This document shows positions 48,633 to 56,759 of a stretch of 64,000 nucleotides of DNA, in pieces. How positions within the stretch are numbered: position 1 is the first letter of the stretch; the number at the start of each line of letters is the position of its first letter. The position numbers and the translations under genes were made by a program. The DNA is from Streptomyces sp. ISL-10 (GTDB lineage: Bacteria; Actinomycetota; Actinomycetes; Streptomycetales; Streptomycetaceae), in assembly GCF_018614575.1 (NCBI RefSeq), contig NZ_JAGGOJ010000018.1, forward strand, positions 62,001 through 126,000. The letters run 5' to 3'. The notes beneath the pieces were generated by a model, which worked only from the letters and a program-made list of their open reading frames with translations, had not been told where the DNA came from and did no database searches.

Positions 48633-49288
48633 GCTGTGGCCTCCATGGCGACGCGCAGCGCCGCGATGCCCCGCGAGCCGTACGCCTTCACCGAGCCGAG
48701 GGAGATCCCCAGCGTCTGGGCCACCTGCGCCTCCGTCATGTCGGCGAAGTACCGCAGGACCAGCACCTCGCGCTGGCGTCGCTGGAGCCCCCGCATCGCC
48801 TTGATCAGTGCGTCCCGCTCCAGTTGGTCGTACGCGCCTTCTTCCGCGCTCGCCATGTCGGGCATCGGCTTGGAGAGCAGCTTCAGGCCCAGGATGCGGC
48901 GGCGCAGCGCGGAGCGGGAGAGATTGACGACGGTCTGGCGCAGGTAGGCGAGGGTCTTCTCGGGGTCCCGTACGCGCGAGCGCGCGGAGTGGACCCGGAT
49001 GAACGCTTCCTGGACGACGTCCTCGCACGAGGCGGTGTCGTCCAGGAGCAGGGCGGCGAGACCCAGCAGCGACCGGTAGTGGGCGCGGTAGGTCTCGGTG
49101 AGGTGATCGACGGTCGTGCCGGCAGCCATGGAGTCGTCAGCGCCCTGCGGCTGAGCCGGGATGCGCGTCCGCGGTGCGGGCATGGGTGCGATCACCGGCA
49201 TGCCGCCGGCCGGGCGGGGCCTGCGGATCGGGCGCACCGAAGCGCCACGGACGGGGACCACCCCTGCGATGTCGAGAACCTCTGCCAC
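48629..49288 (-). CDS. SigE-type ECF RNA polymerase sigma factor
   Basis: A 219-residue sigma factor. Region 2 includes YRSLLGLAALLLDDTASCED and VVQEAFIRVH; region 4 includes QRRQREVLVLRYFADMTEAQ and VAQTLGISLGSVKAYGSRGI. The first 50 residues are Pro/Arg-rich and unusual for the group. The start may instead be the ATG for MAAGTTVDHLTETYR (49129), since GTG 49288 has only a distant ribosome site. It is coupled to the membrane partner downstream and probably responds to an envelope signal. The same order with asd and ask is conserved in Streptomyces as I recall. Confidence 0.85.
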   Translation of the reverse strand: MAEVLDIAGVVPVRGASVRPIRRPRPAGGMPVIAPMPAPRTRIPAQPQGADDSMAAGTTVDHLTETYRAHYRSLLGLAALLLDDTASCEDVVQEAFIRVHSARSRVRDPEKTLAYLRQTVVNLSRSALRRRILGLKLLSKPMPDMASAEEGAYDQLERDALIKAMRGLQRRQREVLVLRYFADMTEAQVAQTLGISLGSVKAYGSRGIAALRVAMEATA

Positions 49289-49716
49289 GCCTGTTGGACA
49301 CGCTTCCCCCCGTCAGGGTTGTACGCGCACGCCACCGCTTTTGACGGTGCACCAAATGTCCTTATGCGCACTCGCTCATCCCCAATGCCCCATTGATTAC
49401 GGGCACCGTCCGAGGCGACCGCAAAGACGCTTCCCGCCCAACTACCGGTTGCAGCAAGGAGAGAAGCGCATCGTCGAACACGCTGGCACCCCAGTTCAAG
49501 TGGTACAGCCTTCGACTACTTCACAGGGCGTGCATCACAGATCCTACAAAGCCCCTGAGACAACCGGATCCGATTATCGGTCCGTCGTCGGAAGCCGCGC
49601 CCACGGGCCACGGCAAACGGCCAACGCGACACCGCCAACGGGTATCGCGCCATGGCCAACGGGCAACGCGCCAGGGCAACGGGCGGGCAACGGACCACCG
49701 CGCCACGCGCCGGCGC
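49289..49716. other. Space with GCCAACGGG repeats
   Basis: 428 bp between the sigma gene and asd, both on the minus strand. The sigma promoter should lie at the left. At 49590-49700 short direct repeats of the type GCCAACGGG/GGCAACGGG occur about seven times. No supported gene. Confidence 0.5.
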
Positions 49717-50793
49717 TCAGAGCTCGGCCGCCACCGTCTCCGCGATCTGCGCGGAATTCAGCGCCGCTCCCTTGCGCAGGTTGTCGCCGCACACGAAGAG
49801 CTCCAGCGCCGAGGGGTCGTCCGGCGCCTGCCGTACCCGCCCGACCCATGTCGGATCGGTGCCCACCACATCCGCGGGTGTCGGGAAGTCGCCCGCCTCC
49901 GGGTCGTCGTAGAGGACGACTCCCGGCGAGGTCGCGAGGATCTCGTGCGCCCGCTCGACCGAGACCTCTTTCTCGAAGCGCGCGTGCACGGCCAGCGAGT
50001 GGGTGGTCAGCACCGGGACGCGTACGAACGTCGCCGCCACCTTCAGCGCGGGCAGATCGAGGATCTTGCGCGTCTCGGAGCGCAGGCCCAGCTCCTCGGA
50101 GGACCAGCCGCCGTCGCGCGGGTCGCCCGTCCACGGCACGACGTTCAGCGCGAGCGGCGCGGGCAGCGGTCCGAGCCCGTCGTCGCCCACGGCGCGGCGT
50201 ACGTCCCCGGGCCCTGTGCCCAGCTCCGTACCGGCAACAAGGGACAGCTGGGCGCGCAGGGCGTCCACGGCGTCCCGCCCGGCACCACTGGCGGCCTGGT
50301 ACGAGGACACGACCAGTTCCCGCAGGCCGAACTCGGCGTGCAGCGCTCCCACGGCGGGAGCCAGCGTCAGCGTCGTGTCGTGCGGGCTCGCGACGATGCC
50401 GCGCGGCCGGAGCCGTACGCAGTGCCGGTTGACCTCGGGAACGACCAGGGGGACGGCCGGATCCATCCGGAAGGCCGGGGAGTTGTCCACGACCACCGCG
50501 CCCTTGGCCACGGCGACGGGCGCCCACTGCTCGGAGACCTCGCCCGGCACGAGGAACAACGCGACGTCGATTCCGTCGAAGAAGTCCTCGTCGAGCGCCA
50601 CGACCTCGCACTCCTGCCCGCGCACGGCCAGCTTTCGGCCGGCCGAGCGCGGGGAGGCGGCGAGTCGGATCTCGCCCCAGATGTCCGCGTGCTGCGACAG
50701 GATCTGGAGCATCACCGCGCCGACGGCTCCGGTCGCTCCGACAACCGCGAGCGCCGGCTTGGGCGGCCCGTCGGCGAGCCGCCGTCGGCTCAT
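49717..50793 (-). CDS. Aspartate-semialdehyde dehydrogenase homologue lacking the catalytic cysteine
   Basis: A 358-residue member of the Asd family, coupled to aspartokinase by ATGA. The NADP-binding GATGAVG (residues 19-25), DNSPAFRMDPAVPLVVPEVN (103-122), SYQAASGAG (164-172) and RVPVLTTHSLAV are all conserved. However, the active-site loop, which is NPNC in working enzymes, reads SPHD here, with Asp139 in place of the nucleophilic cysteine. The protein therefore should not catalyse phosphorylating dehydrogenation. A second, intact asd elsewhere in the genome is likely. A regulatory role with aspartokinase is possible. Confidence 0.88.
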   Translation of the reverse strand: MSRRRLADGPPKPALAVVGATGAVGAVMLQILSQHADIWGEIRLAASPRSAGRKLAVRGQECEVVALDEDFFDGIDVALFLVPGEVSEQWAPVAVAKGAVVVDNSPAFRMDPAVPLVVPEVNRHCVRLRPRGIVASPHDTTLTLAPAVGALHAEFGLRELVVSSYQAASGAGRDAVDALRAQLSLVAGTELGTGPGDVRRAVGDDGLGPLPAPLALNVVPWTGDPRDGGWSSEELGLRSETRKILDLPALKVAATFVRVPVLTTHSLAVHARFEKEVSVERAHEILATSPGVVLYDDPEAGDFPTPADVVGTDPTWVGRVRQAPDDPSALELFVCGDNLRKGAALNSAQIAETVAAEL

Positions 50794-51311
50794 CGGCCGG
50801 TGCCTCCGTAGACGACCGCCTCGTCGGAGTCGGAGTCGAGCCCGAAGGCGGTGTGCACGGCGCGCACGGCCTCGTTGACGTCGTCGGCGCGGGTGACCAC
50901 CGAGATGCGGATCTCGGAGGTCGAGATCAGCTCGATGTTCACGCCCGCGTCGGACAGCGCCTCGAAGAAGGACGCGGTCACACCGGGGTTCGTCTTCATA
51001 CCGGCGCCGACCAGGGAGATCTTGCCGATCTGGTCGTCGTAGCGCAGCGAGTCGAAGCCAATGGCCGACTTCTGCTTCTCCAGGGCGGCCATGGCCTTGG
51101 CGCCGTCGGTCTTCGGGAGGGTGAAGGAGATGTCCGTCAGCGCCGTGGTGGCCGCCGAGACGTTCTGCACGACCATGTCGATGTTGATCTCGGCATCGGC
51201 GATCGCGCGGAAGATGGCCGCCGCCTCGCCCGGCTTGTCCGGGACGCCGACGACCGTGACCTTGGCCTCGGAGACGTCATGGGCGACTCCGGAGATGATG
51301 GCGTGCTCCAC
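50790..51311 (-). other. Predicted internal start for the aspartokinase beta subunit
   Basis: In frame within aspartokinase, GAGGGG lies 8 nt before GTG 51309-51311 (codon 251). The 173-residue product would begin VEHAIISGVAHDVSEAKVTV and contain both ACT domains. From memory, the C. glutamicum beta subunit starts at nearly the same residue and has 172 residues. Confidence 0.65.
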
Positions 51312-52061
51312 CTTCTGATCCCCTCGCGGTTCGTTGCTGACCCAGGTGCCGCGCAGTCCGGAGAAGGAGGAGCGGACGTGGATCGGGATGTTGTATCGGC
51401 GTGCGTACTCCACGCACCGGTGCAGCAGCACCTTCGAGCCGGAGGCGGCGAGCTCCAGCATGTCCTCGGAGGAGATCCAGTCGATCTTCCGGGCCTTCTT
51501 GACGACCCGCGGGTCGGCGGTGAAGACGCCGTCGACGTCGGTGTAGATCTCGCAGACCTCGGCGTCCAGCGCGGCGGCCAGCGCCACCGCCGTGGTGTCG
51601 GACCCGCCACGCCCCAGCGTGGTGATGTCCTTCTTGTCCTGGGACACACCCTGGAAGCCGGCGACGATGGCGATATTGCCCTCGTCGAGCGCCGTGCGGA
51701 TCCGGCCCGGCGTCACATCGATGATGCGCGCTTTGTTGTGGACCGAGTCGGTGATGACGCCTGCCTGGCTGCCGGTGAACGACTGGGCCTCGTGGCCCAG
51801 GTTTTTGATCGCCATGGCCAGCAGGGCCATGGAGATCCGCTCTCCTGCGGTCAGCAGCATGTCGAACTCGCGCCCGGCAGGGATCGGGGATACCTGCTCC
51901 GCGAGATCGATCAGCTCGTCCGTCGTGTCACCCATCGCCGACACCACGACGACGACCTGGTGGCCGTCCTTCTTGGCATCGACGATTCGCTTGGCGACCC
52001 GCTTGATGCCTTCGGCATCGGCAACGGAGGAGCCTCCGTACTTCTGCACGACAAGGCCCAC
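50790..52061 (-). CDS. lysC: Aspartokinase
   Basis: A 423-residue aspartate kinase, first step to lysine, threonine, methionine and diaminopimelate. The kinase domain has VQKYGGSSVADAEGIKRVA (residues 5-23), VVVSAMGDTTDELIDLA, LLTAGERISMALLAMAI, TLGRGGSDTTAVALAAALDA and YTDVDGVFTADPRVV. Two ACT domains fill the C-terminal 160 residues. Length and layout match the Corynebacterium/Bacillus II type with feedback inhibition. The GTG has GAGGAG upstream. An internal ribosome site and GTG at codon 251 predict a separate beta subunit. The end overlaps the Asd homologue by ATGA. Confidence 0.95.
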   Translation of the reverse strand: MGLVVQKYGGSSVADAEGIKRVAKRIVDAKKDGHQVVVVVSAMGDTTDELIDLAEQVSPIPAGREFDMLLTAGERISMALLAMAIKNLGHEAQSFTGSQAGVITDSVHNKARIIDVTPGRIRTALDEGNIAIVAGFQGVSQDKKDITTLGRGGSDTTAVALAAALDAEVCEIYTDVDGVFTADPRVVKKARKIDWISSEDMLELAASGSKVLLHRCVEYARRYNIPIHVRSSFSGLRGTWVSNEPRGDQKVEHAIISGVAHDVSEAKVTVVGVPDKPGEAAAIFRAIADAEINIDMVVQNVSAATTALTDISFTLPKTDGAKAMAALEKQKSAIGFDSLRYDDQIGKISLVGAGMKTNPGVTASFFEALSDAGVNIELISTSEIRISVVTRADDVNEAVRAVHTAFGLDSDSDEAVVYGGTGR

Positions 52062-52421
52062 GTGCGCTCCTCGCTCGGTCTTCTGCAGTCACTACTGCGG
52101 TCGGCTCAGTCTATCGAGCGACCGCGATACGCCCCTGTGATGTCACATGGTGAGATGTCCCGCTCACCACGTGATCATCCAGGAAGGGGTCCAGGGAGGT
52201 ACGCGGTCGCTCGGATGGCTGCTGCCCGGGGAACGGCGGGGTACGCAGGTTTGTGGGCCGGCTCACACGCTGGCACCCGGGTGTCCGTCAGCCCCGACGC
52301 GCGGTGACCATCAGCGGGGGCTCGCGGGGGACGCCCTGGTCGGAGGCCGCACCGGCCGGGCCGCCGTGTCGATGGAGACGGATCATGAGCGGCGTGGAGC
52401 CCGTGCGGGCCGGTGGCCGGT
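52062..52421. other. Space with the aspartokinase promoter
   Basis: 360 bp. On the minus strand TAGACT (near 52107-52112) may be the -10 of aspartokinase. The rest shows no supported gene. Confidence 0.4.
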
Positions 52422-53081
52422 TCAGGGCGTCCGGCGCAGCTCCGGCGGGCCCAGGATCTCCTGGACCATGACCCGGCCTGCCTCCTCCGCCAGCGCCTCC
52501 TCCGTCAGGTCCTCGTCCGTGTCCAGGCCGTCCAGCTCGGCCAGCGGCTGGTCGAGGCGGACATGGGCCACGAGGGACTGGAGGGCGCGCAGGGTGGCGG
52601 AGGCGGTGGGGCCCCAGTTGGAGAAGTACGAGAACTGCCACCACCACAGGGCCTCGGTGGTGCGGCCCGCGCGGTAGTGGGCGAGACCGTGGCGCAGGTC
52701 GGTGACGATGTCCGCGAGGCTGTCGGAGATGCGCGAAGGGACCGGGGCCTTGCGGGGCTCGTACGGGTCGAAGACCTCGGAGAAGACGTCCACCGGGTCG
52801 AGGAGGACGGCGAAGCGCTCACGCAGGTCGTCGACGTCCACGTCGGGTCCGGTGTCCGGTTCGTACCGCTCGTCCGGGAGGATGTCCTCGTGCGCACCCA
52901 GGCGCCCACCGGTCAGCAGCAACTGGGAGACCTCCAGCAGCAGGAACGGCACGGCGCTGTCCGGCTCGTCGCCCTTGGCGACCTCGGTGGTCGCCACGAT
53001 GAAGGATTCGATCGAGTCGGCGATCTGGACCGCGAAGTCGTCCGGGTCCTGGTCTACGGCGTGCAGCATGGCGTCAGACAT
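52422..53081 (-). CDS. DUF5063 domain protein
   Basis: A 219-residue acidic soluble protein. DDFAVQIADSIESFIVATTE opens it, followed by VPFLLLEVSQLLLTGGRLGA and DPVDVFSEVFDPYEPRKAPV, and then GLAHYRAGRTTEALWWWQFS and NWGPTASATLRALQSLVAHV. This is the DUF5063 pattern; no function is known. It overlaps the end of recR by 8 nt and thus belongs to the ybaB-recR-DUF5063 operon, which is a conserved arrangement in Streptomyces as I recall. Confidence 0.85.
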   Translation of the reverse strand: MSDAMLHAVDQDPDDFAVQIADSIESFIVATTEVAKGDEPDSAVPFLLLEVSQLLLTGGRLGAHEDILPDERYEPDTGPDVDVDDLRERFAVLLDPVDVFSEVFDPYEPRKAPVPSRISDSLADIVTDLRHGLAHYRAGRTTEALWWWQFSYFSNWGPTASATLRALQSLVAHVRLDQPLAELDGLDTDEDLTEEALAEEAGRVMVQEILGPPELRRTP

Positions 53082-53673
53082 CGAGCAGTCGTCTCCCCTC
53101 GAAGGCCCGCCCGAGCGTGACCTCGTCGGCGTATTCCAAGTCTCCCCCCACCGGGAGGCCGCTGGCCAGCCGCGTGACCTTGAGTCCCATCGGCTTCACC
53201 ATGCGTGCGAGGTACGTGGCCGTCGCCTCGCCCTCCAGATTGGGGTCCGTCGCGAGGATCAGCTCGGTGACCGCACCGTCCGCGAGGCGGGCCAGCAGCT
53301 CGCGGATGCGCAGATCGTCCGGGCCGACGCCCTCGATGGGGCTGATGGCACCGCCCAGAACGTGGTACCGACCGCGGAACTCCCGCGTCCGCTCGATCGC
53401 GACGACGTCCTTCGGCTCCTCCACGACACAGATGACGGCCAGGTCCCGGCGCGGGTCACGGCAGATGTTGCACTGCTCCTGCTGGGCGACGTTGCCGCAC
53501 ACCGCGCAGAAGCGGACCTTGTCCTTCACCTCCAGCAGGGCGTGCGCGAGCCGGCGGACGTCCGTCGGCTCGGCCTGCAGGATGTGGAAGGCGATCCGCT
53601 GCGCGCTCTTGGGACCGACGCCGGGCAGCCTGCCCAGTTCGTCGATGAGGTCCTGAACCACGCCTTCGTACAA
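53074..53673 (-). CDS. recR: Recombination mediator RecR
   Basis: A 199-residue RecR. Helix-hairpin-helix at LIDELGRLPGVGPKSAQRIA (residues 9-28), a C4 zinc finger (Cys56, Cys59, Cys68, Cys71) and a Toprim domain with VVEEPKDVVAIE and LILATDPNLEGEATATYLAR. The full length fits the family. With RecF and RecO it loads RecA onto gapped DNA. It follows ybaB in the same direction, a widespread bacterial arrangement, and overlaps DUF5063. Confidence 0.96.
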   Translation of the reverse strand: MYEGVVQDLIDELGRLPGVGPKSAQRIAFHILQAEPTDVRRLAHALLEVKDKVRFCAVCGNVAQQEQCNICRDPRRDLAVICVVEEPKDVVAIERTREFRGRYHVLGGAISPIEGVGPDDLRIRELLARLADGAVTELILATDPNLEGEATATYLARMVKPMGLKVTRLASGLPVGGDLEYADEVTLGRAFEGRRLLDV

Positions 53674-53777
53674 CGGAACGCCTTTCCTTGCCTGCCTGCT
53701 TGCCGGCTTGCTGCTTACGGTAGTTGGTGAATATGACGCTTAGAAGGTCCTGACGGAACCGGCGGGCAACTCGCGGA

Positions 53778-54113
53778 TCAGAAGGGCATGCCCGGCATGC
53801 CGCCGAGGCCCTGCGCGAGCGGTCCGAGCTTGTCCTGCTGAAGCTGTTGGGCGTTCTCGTTGGCGGCCTGGACGGCGGCGACGACGAGGTCCGCGAGCGT
53901 CTCGGTGTCCTCGGGGTCGACGGCCTTGGGGTCGATGACGAGACCCCGCAGCTCGCCGGAGCCGGTGACGGTGGCCTTCACCAGGCCGCCGCCCGCCTGA
54001 CCCTCGACCTCGGTCTGCGCCAACTCCTCCTGAGCCTGTGCGAGATCCTGCTGCATCTTCTGGGCCTGCTGGAGCAACTGCTGCATGTCGGGCTGCCCAC
54101 CACCGGGAATCAC
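53778..54113 (-). CDS. YbaB/EbfC family nucleoid-associated protein
   Basis: A 111-residue protein starting VIPGGGQPDMQQLLQQAQKM. Its long helical hairpin is followed by GGLVKATVTGSGELRGLVID, then VDPEDTETLADLVVAAVQAA and the Gly/Met-rich tail. YbaB proteins bind DNA and coat the nucleoid. GTG 54113 is preferred over GTG 54119, because AGGAG lies 5 nt before it. The operon ybaB-recR is typical. Confidence 0.92.
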   Translation of the reverse strand: MIPGGGQPDMQQLLQQAQKMQQDLAQAQEELAQTEVEGQAGGGLVKATVTGSGELRGLVIDPKAVDPEDTETLADLVVAAVQAANENAQQLQQDKLGPLAQGLGGMPGMPF

Positions 54114-54437
54114 GGTCACTCCTGTCCGTACGTTGCTTCGATACGGCCGAGCCTACGTGGTCACCGGTCGCGATGCCCCACTCGGCGGTGACCAACTCTT
54201 TCGAGTGAGAGCCACCTGTCTCGATCAGGCTCCCCTACCTGATCAAGGCCCCCGTGCGGGCGGAAATACGGGCATCGGGAACGCACAGCCCACCATTCGG
54301 CGGTATGAAGGGCGTGCGCATCCGCGGGCGTATCAGAACGAACGCGCGCACCGTACGTCACACGGTGTAACGTCAGCACCTTTTGAGCACCTTTTCAGCG
54401 AAGCCGCAGAAGCCGTAGAGGGTAGAGGAGCGCACCG
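54114..54437. promoter_or_regulatory. Divergent control region of ybaB and the SLATT gene
   Basis: 324 bp, lower in GC than the flanks. GAGCACCTTTTGAGCACCTT is a short direct repeat near 54376-54402. It must contain both promoters; no clear hexamers are assigned. Confidence 0.4.
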
Positions 54438-55187
54438 GTGAGCCAGCCGGAGATGCAGCCTGGGGGGCCGGCCCGGGAGGAGGGCGGCACCGCGCCGCTG
54501 GGTGATCTGACGGGACGGGCGTTCCCGCTCGGGGACTGGGGAGAGCCGGCGGTCCGCCTTGACGAGCTCTACCGGTGGGTGGAGGCCGACGCCCTGCGCA
54601 CGGCGGACTGGTACCTCGCCGACCGCGCCCGCAAGCGCCGCTGGGCCCGGCTGCTGCGCCTCGGTACGGCGCTGGGCGCGGTCGCGGGAGCGGCCCTGCC
54701 CCTGCTCGACCTCACGGAGGCGGTGGCGGGGGCCACACCGTGGGGCTACGTCTCGCTCCTGCTGGCCGCGGCCTGCGTGGCCTGCGACCGGTACTTCGGC
54801 CTCACCGCGGGCTGGATGCGCGACGTCGGCACGGCCCAGGCCGTGCAGCACCGGCTCCAGGTGCTCCAGTTCGACTGGGCGTCCGAGAGCGTACGGGAGG
54901 TGCTGGGCCCCACCGAGGGCACCGCGAGCGAGGCGGCCGAACGCTGCCTCGGGGTGCTGCGGCGCTTCTCGGAAGACCTCTCGGAGCTGGTGCGTACGGA
55001 GACGGCGGACTGGATGACCGACTTCCGCGCGGGCCCGGCGCCGCTGCGGCTGAGGCCCCTGTCCCCGCCCCGCCCGGAGGCGGGCCCGGCGTCGCAGTCC
55101 GCGGGCGTGATCCAGGGCCGCTTCCCGCTGCCCCCGGGCACCCGCCCGAACATGCCCAGGCAGCGGCCCCCGGAGCCGCCGCGCTGA
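54438..55187 (+). CDS. SLATT-domain membrane protein
   Basis: A 249-residue protein. The SLATT-type region is residues about 38-195: LDELYRWVEADALRTADWYL, an RKRRWARLLR helix, two hydrophobic helices (GTALGAVAGAALPLLDL, WGYVSLLLAAACVACDRYFG), and a C-terminal helix after FDWASESVREVLGP. A disordered Pro-rich tail follows. SLATT proteins are two-helix membrane proteins, some of which are effectors in nucleotide-dependent defence; this one has no such partner and sits in a core region. The GTG start has GAGGAG at 7 nt. Confidence 0.8.
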   Translation: MSQPEMQPGGPAREEGGTAPLGDLTGRAFPLGDWGEPAVRLDELYRWVEADALRTADWYLADRARKRRWARLLRLGTALGAVAGAALPLLDLTEAVAGATPWGYVSLLLAAACVACDRYFGLTAGWMRDVGTAQAVQHRLQVLQFDWASESVREVLGPTEGTASEAAERCLGVLRRFSEDLSELVRTETADWMTDFRAGPAPLRLRPLSPPRPEAGPASQSAGVIQGRFPLPPGTRPNMPRQRPPEPPR

Positions 55188-55555
55188 GCGTCGTTCTGGC
55201 CGACCGCCGGACGAGCGCTGAGCGGCTGACCGGCGGCTGACCGGCATCCAGAGGAGCGGTTGTCCGGCCGACCGCCGGCTGAGCGATGCCCGCCGACCAT
55301 GGTCCGGACCACCGGCGGCCGACAGGCCGGCGTCCGGACCGCCGGTGGCCGACAGGCAGGCGGCAGACCGGTGTCCGACTGATCAGCGTCTGGATGTCAG
55401 GCAGCTGTCCGGTGTCCGACTGACCAGCGTCCCGCCGACCCGGGGCTGACCGGCGTCACGCTGAGCTACGTCCCGTCGACCGGCGGCTGACCACCGCCAT
55501 CAGCGTGAGCTGCGTTGCCTCACCCGGGGCCGAGGGCCACGAGAGCGACCCCGCG
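55188..55555. repeat. Degenerate GTCCGACTGACCAGCGTC-type repeats
   Basis: 368 bp without a supported gene. Imperfect repeats around GGTGTCCGACTGACCAGCGTC and ACCGGCGGCTGACC recur about eight times with irregular spacing. It lies between the convergent SLATT and esterase genes. Confidence 0.55.
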
Positions 55556-56443
55556 TCAGCCGACGCCGAGGCCGAGGACCGCGGCCGCCCGGTCCGCCAT
55601 CGCGGCCTCGCCCGCCGCGTTCGGGTGCACCGGCACGACGTTGGTGCCGAACAACAGCGGTTCGATCCAGCGCGTGCCGATCGGGCGGCAGGCGTCGTGG
55701 CCCTTGGACGCCTCGGCCATGTCGACGAAGGTCACGCCGGTCTCGGCGGCGGCCTTCTCCACGGCCGCGTTCAGGTCGGTCTGCATCTGGTGCAGGTAGG
55801 GCACATCGCCCTTGGCGACCGGCATCTTGAGGAAGCATCCGGGGACGCTCTGCTCGGGCACGATCCACGGGTAGCCGAGGATCGCGATCTCGGCCTTGGG
55901 GGACTTGGCCCTGATCTGGTTCAGGGCCGTCCTGATCGCGGGATAGGTCTTGTCCGCGATGTCGTCCGAGAAGGTGCTGCCGTAGGTGTCCTTGCAGGGG
56001 CTGCCCTGACCAGCCGTCAGCAGGCCCAGGCTGCCGCAGGCGAGGATGGCGCTGACGAAGGTGTTGTTGTCGTTGCCGCCGATGGTCAGCGTGACGAGGT
56101 CGGTGTCGCTCCTGAGCGCGTCGAACTGCGGGGCGGCGCCGGGGTACTGCGCCGCGGTGAAGTGTTTGGTCTGCGCCCCGCCGCAGGTGACGTCGGTGAA
56201 GTTCGCCCCGGTGCGGGCGGCGAGCAGGTTCGGGTAGTTCCTCGTGGTCCGGGCGCAGAGCAGCGAGGCGTCCGGGTCGAGCGGGAGGACGCCCGAGCCC
56301 GCGCTGTAACTGTCACCGAGAGCAACATAGTTGAGGGGGTCGGAGACCGCCTGGGCGGGGGCGGCGGTCCCGAGTCCGAGTGCGGCGGTTCCGGCGGTCG
56401 CGAGAACCGCCGACAGGAGTCGGTTCTTGGCGTGAAAAGGCAT
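55556..56443 (-). CDS. Secreted SGNH/GDSL esterase or lipase
   Basis: A 295-residue secreted hydrolase. Signal peptide to AQA32, then block I ALGDSYSAGSG with nucleophile Ser45, block III-like LTIGGNDNNTF and the C-terminal VVPVHPNAAGE with the catalytic histidine. Six cysteines suit three disulphides, as in the Streptomyces rimosus/coelicolor lipase family. It likely hydrolyses acyl esters outside the cell. AAGGAG is 11 nt before the ATG. It is transcribed alone. Confidence 0.92.
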   Translation of the reverse strand: MPFHAKNRLLSAVLATAGTAALGLGTAAPAQAVSDPLNYVALGDSYSAGSGVLPLDPDASLLCARTTRNYPNLLAARTGANFTDVTCGGAQTKHFTAAQYPGAAPQFDALRSDTDLVTLTIGGNDNNTFVSAILACGSLGLLTAGQGSPCKDTYGSTFSDDIADKTYPAIRTALNQIRAKSPKAEIAILGYPWIVPEQSVPGCFLKMPVAKGDVPYLHQMQTDLNAAVEKAAAETGVTFVDMAEASKGHDACRPIGTRWIEPLLFGTNVVPVHPNAAGEAAMADRAAAVLGLGVG

Positions 56444-56759
56444 GGGGGGGTGGCTCCTTCAGGCGAATGGTGCGGCTCTGGCATGCTCCGGCGTGCGCGG
56501 CACCGGTTCACGGAGCCACGAGGGGATCGCCGGGGCGCGTTCACCCGATCGGTGCGAGAAGCCTAGAAGCGGCCGGGCCGACCGCTTCTGTGACGGAATC
56601 CCAACCCCTGACGCTTTTTTCGTGAGCCGTCACCAAGCCCCGACGGGGGATGTGTGCTTGCCGCCCTCAAGCACAACGGCTCCGGGGCGCGCGTGCCCCG
56701 GAGCCGTTGTGTGGGAAGTCGTCGGAAGGAGGTCAGGAGAGGATGTGTCGCGGCCGTCC
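56444..56759. other. Space between esterase and methyltransferase genes
   Basis: 316 bp. It contains the esterase promoter region on the left and the hairpin at 56673-56710. No supported gene. Confidence 0.5.
56673..56710 (-). terminator. Hairpin after the methyltransferase gene
   Basis: A perfect 16-bp stem (ACAACGGCTCCGGGGC with its complement) and a 6-nt loop, about 50 nt past the minus-strand stop at 56760. Confidence 0.8.
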
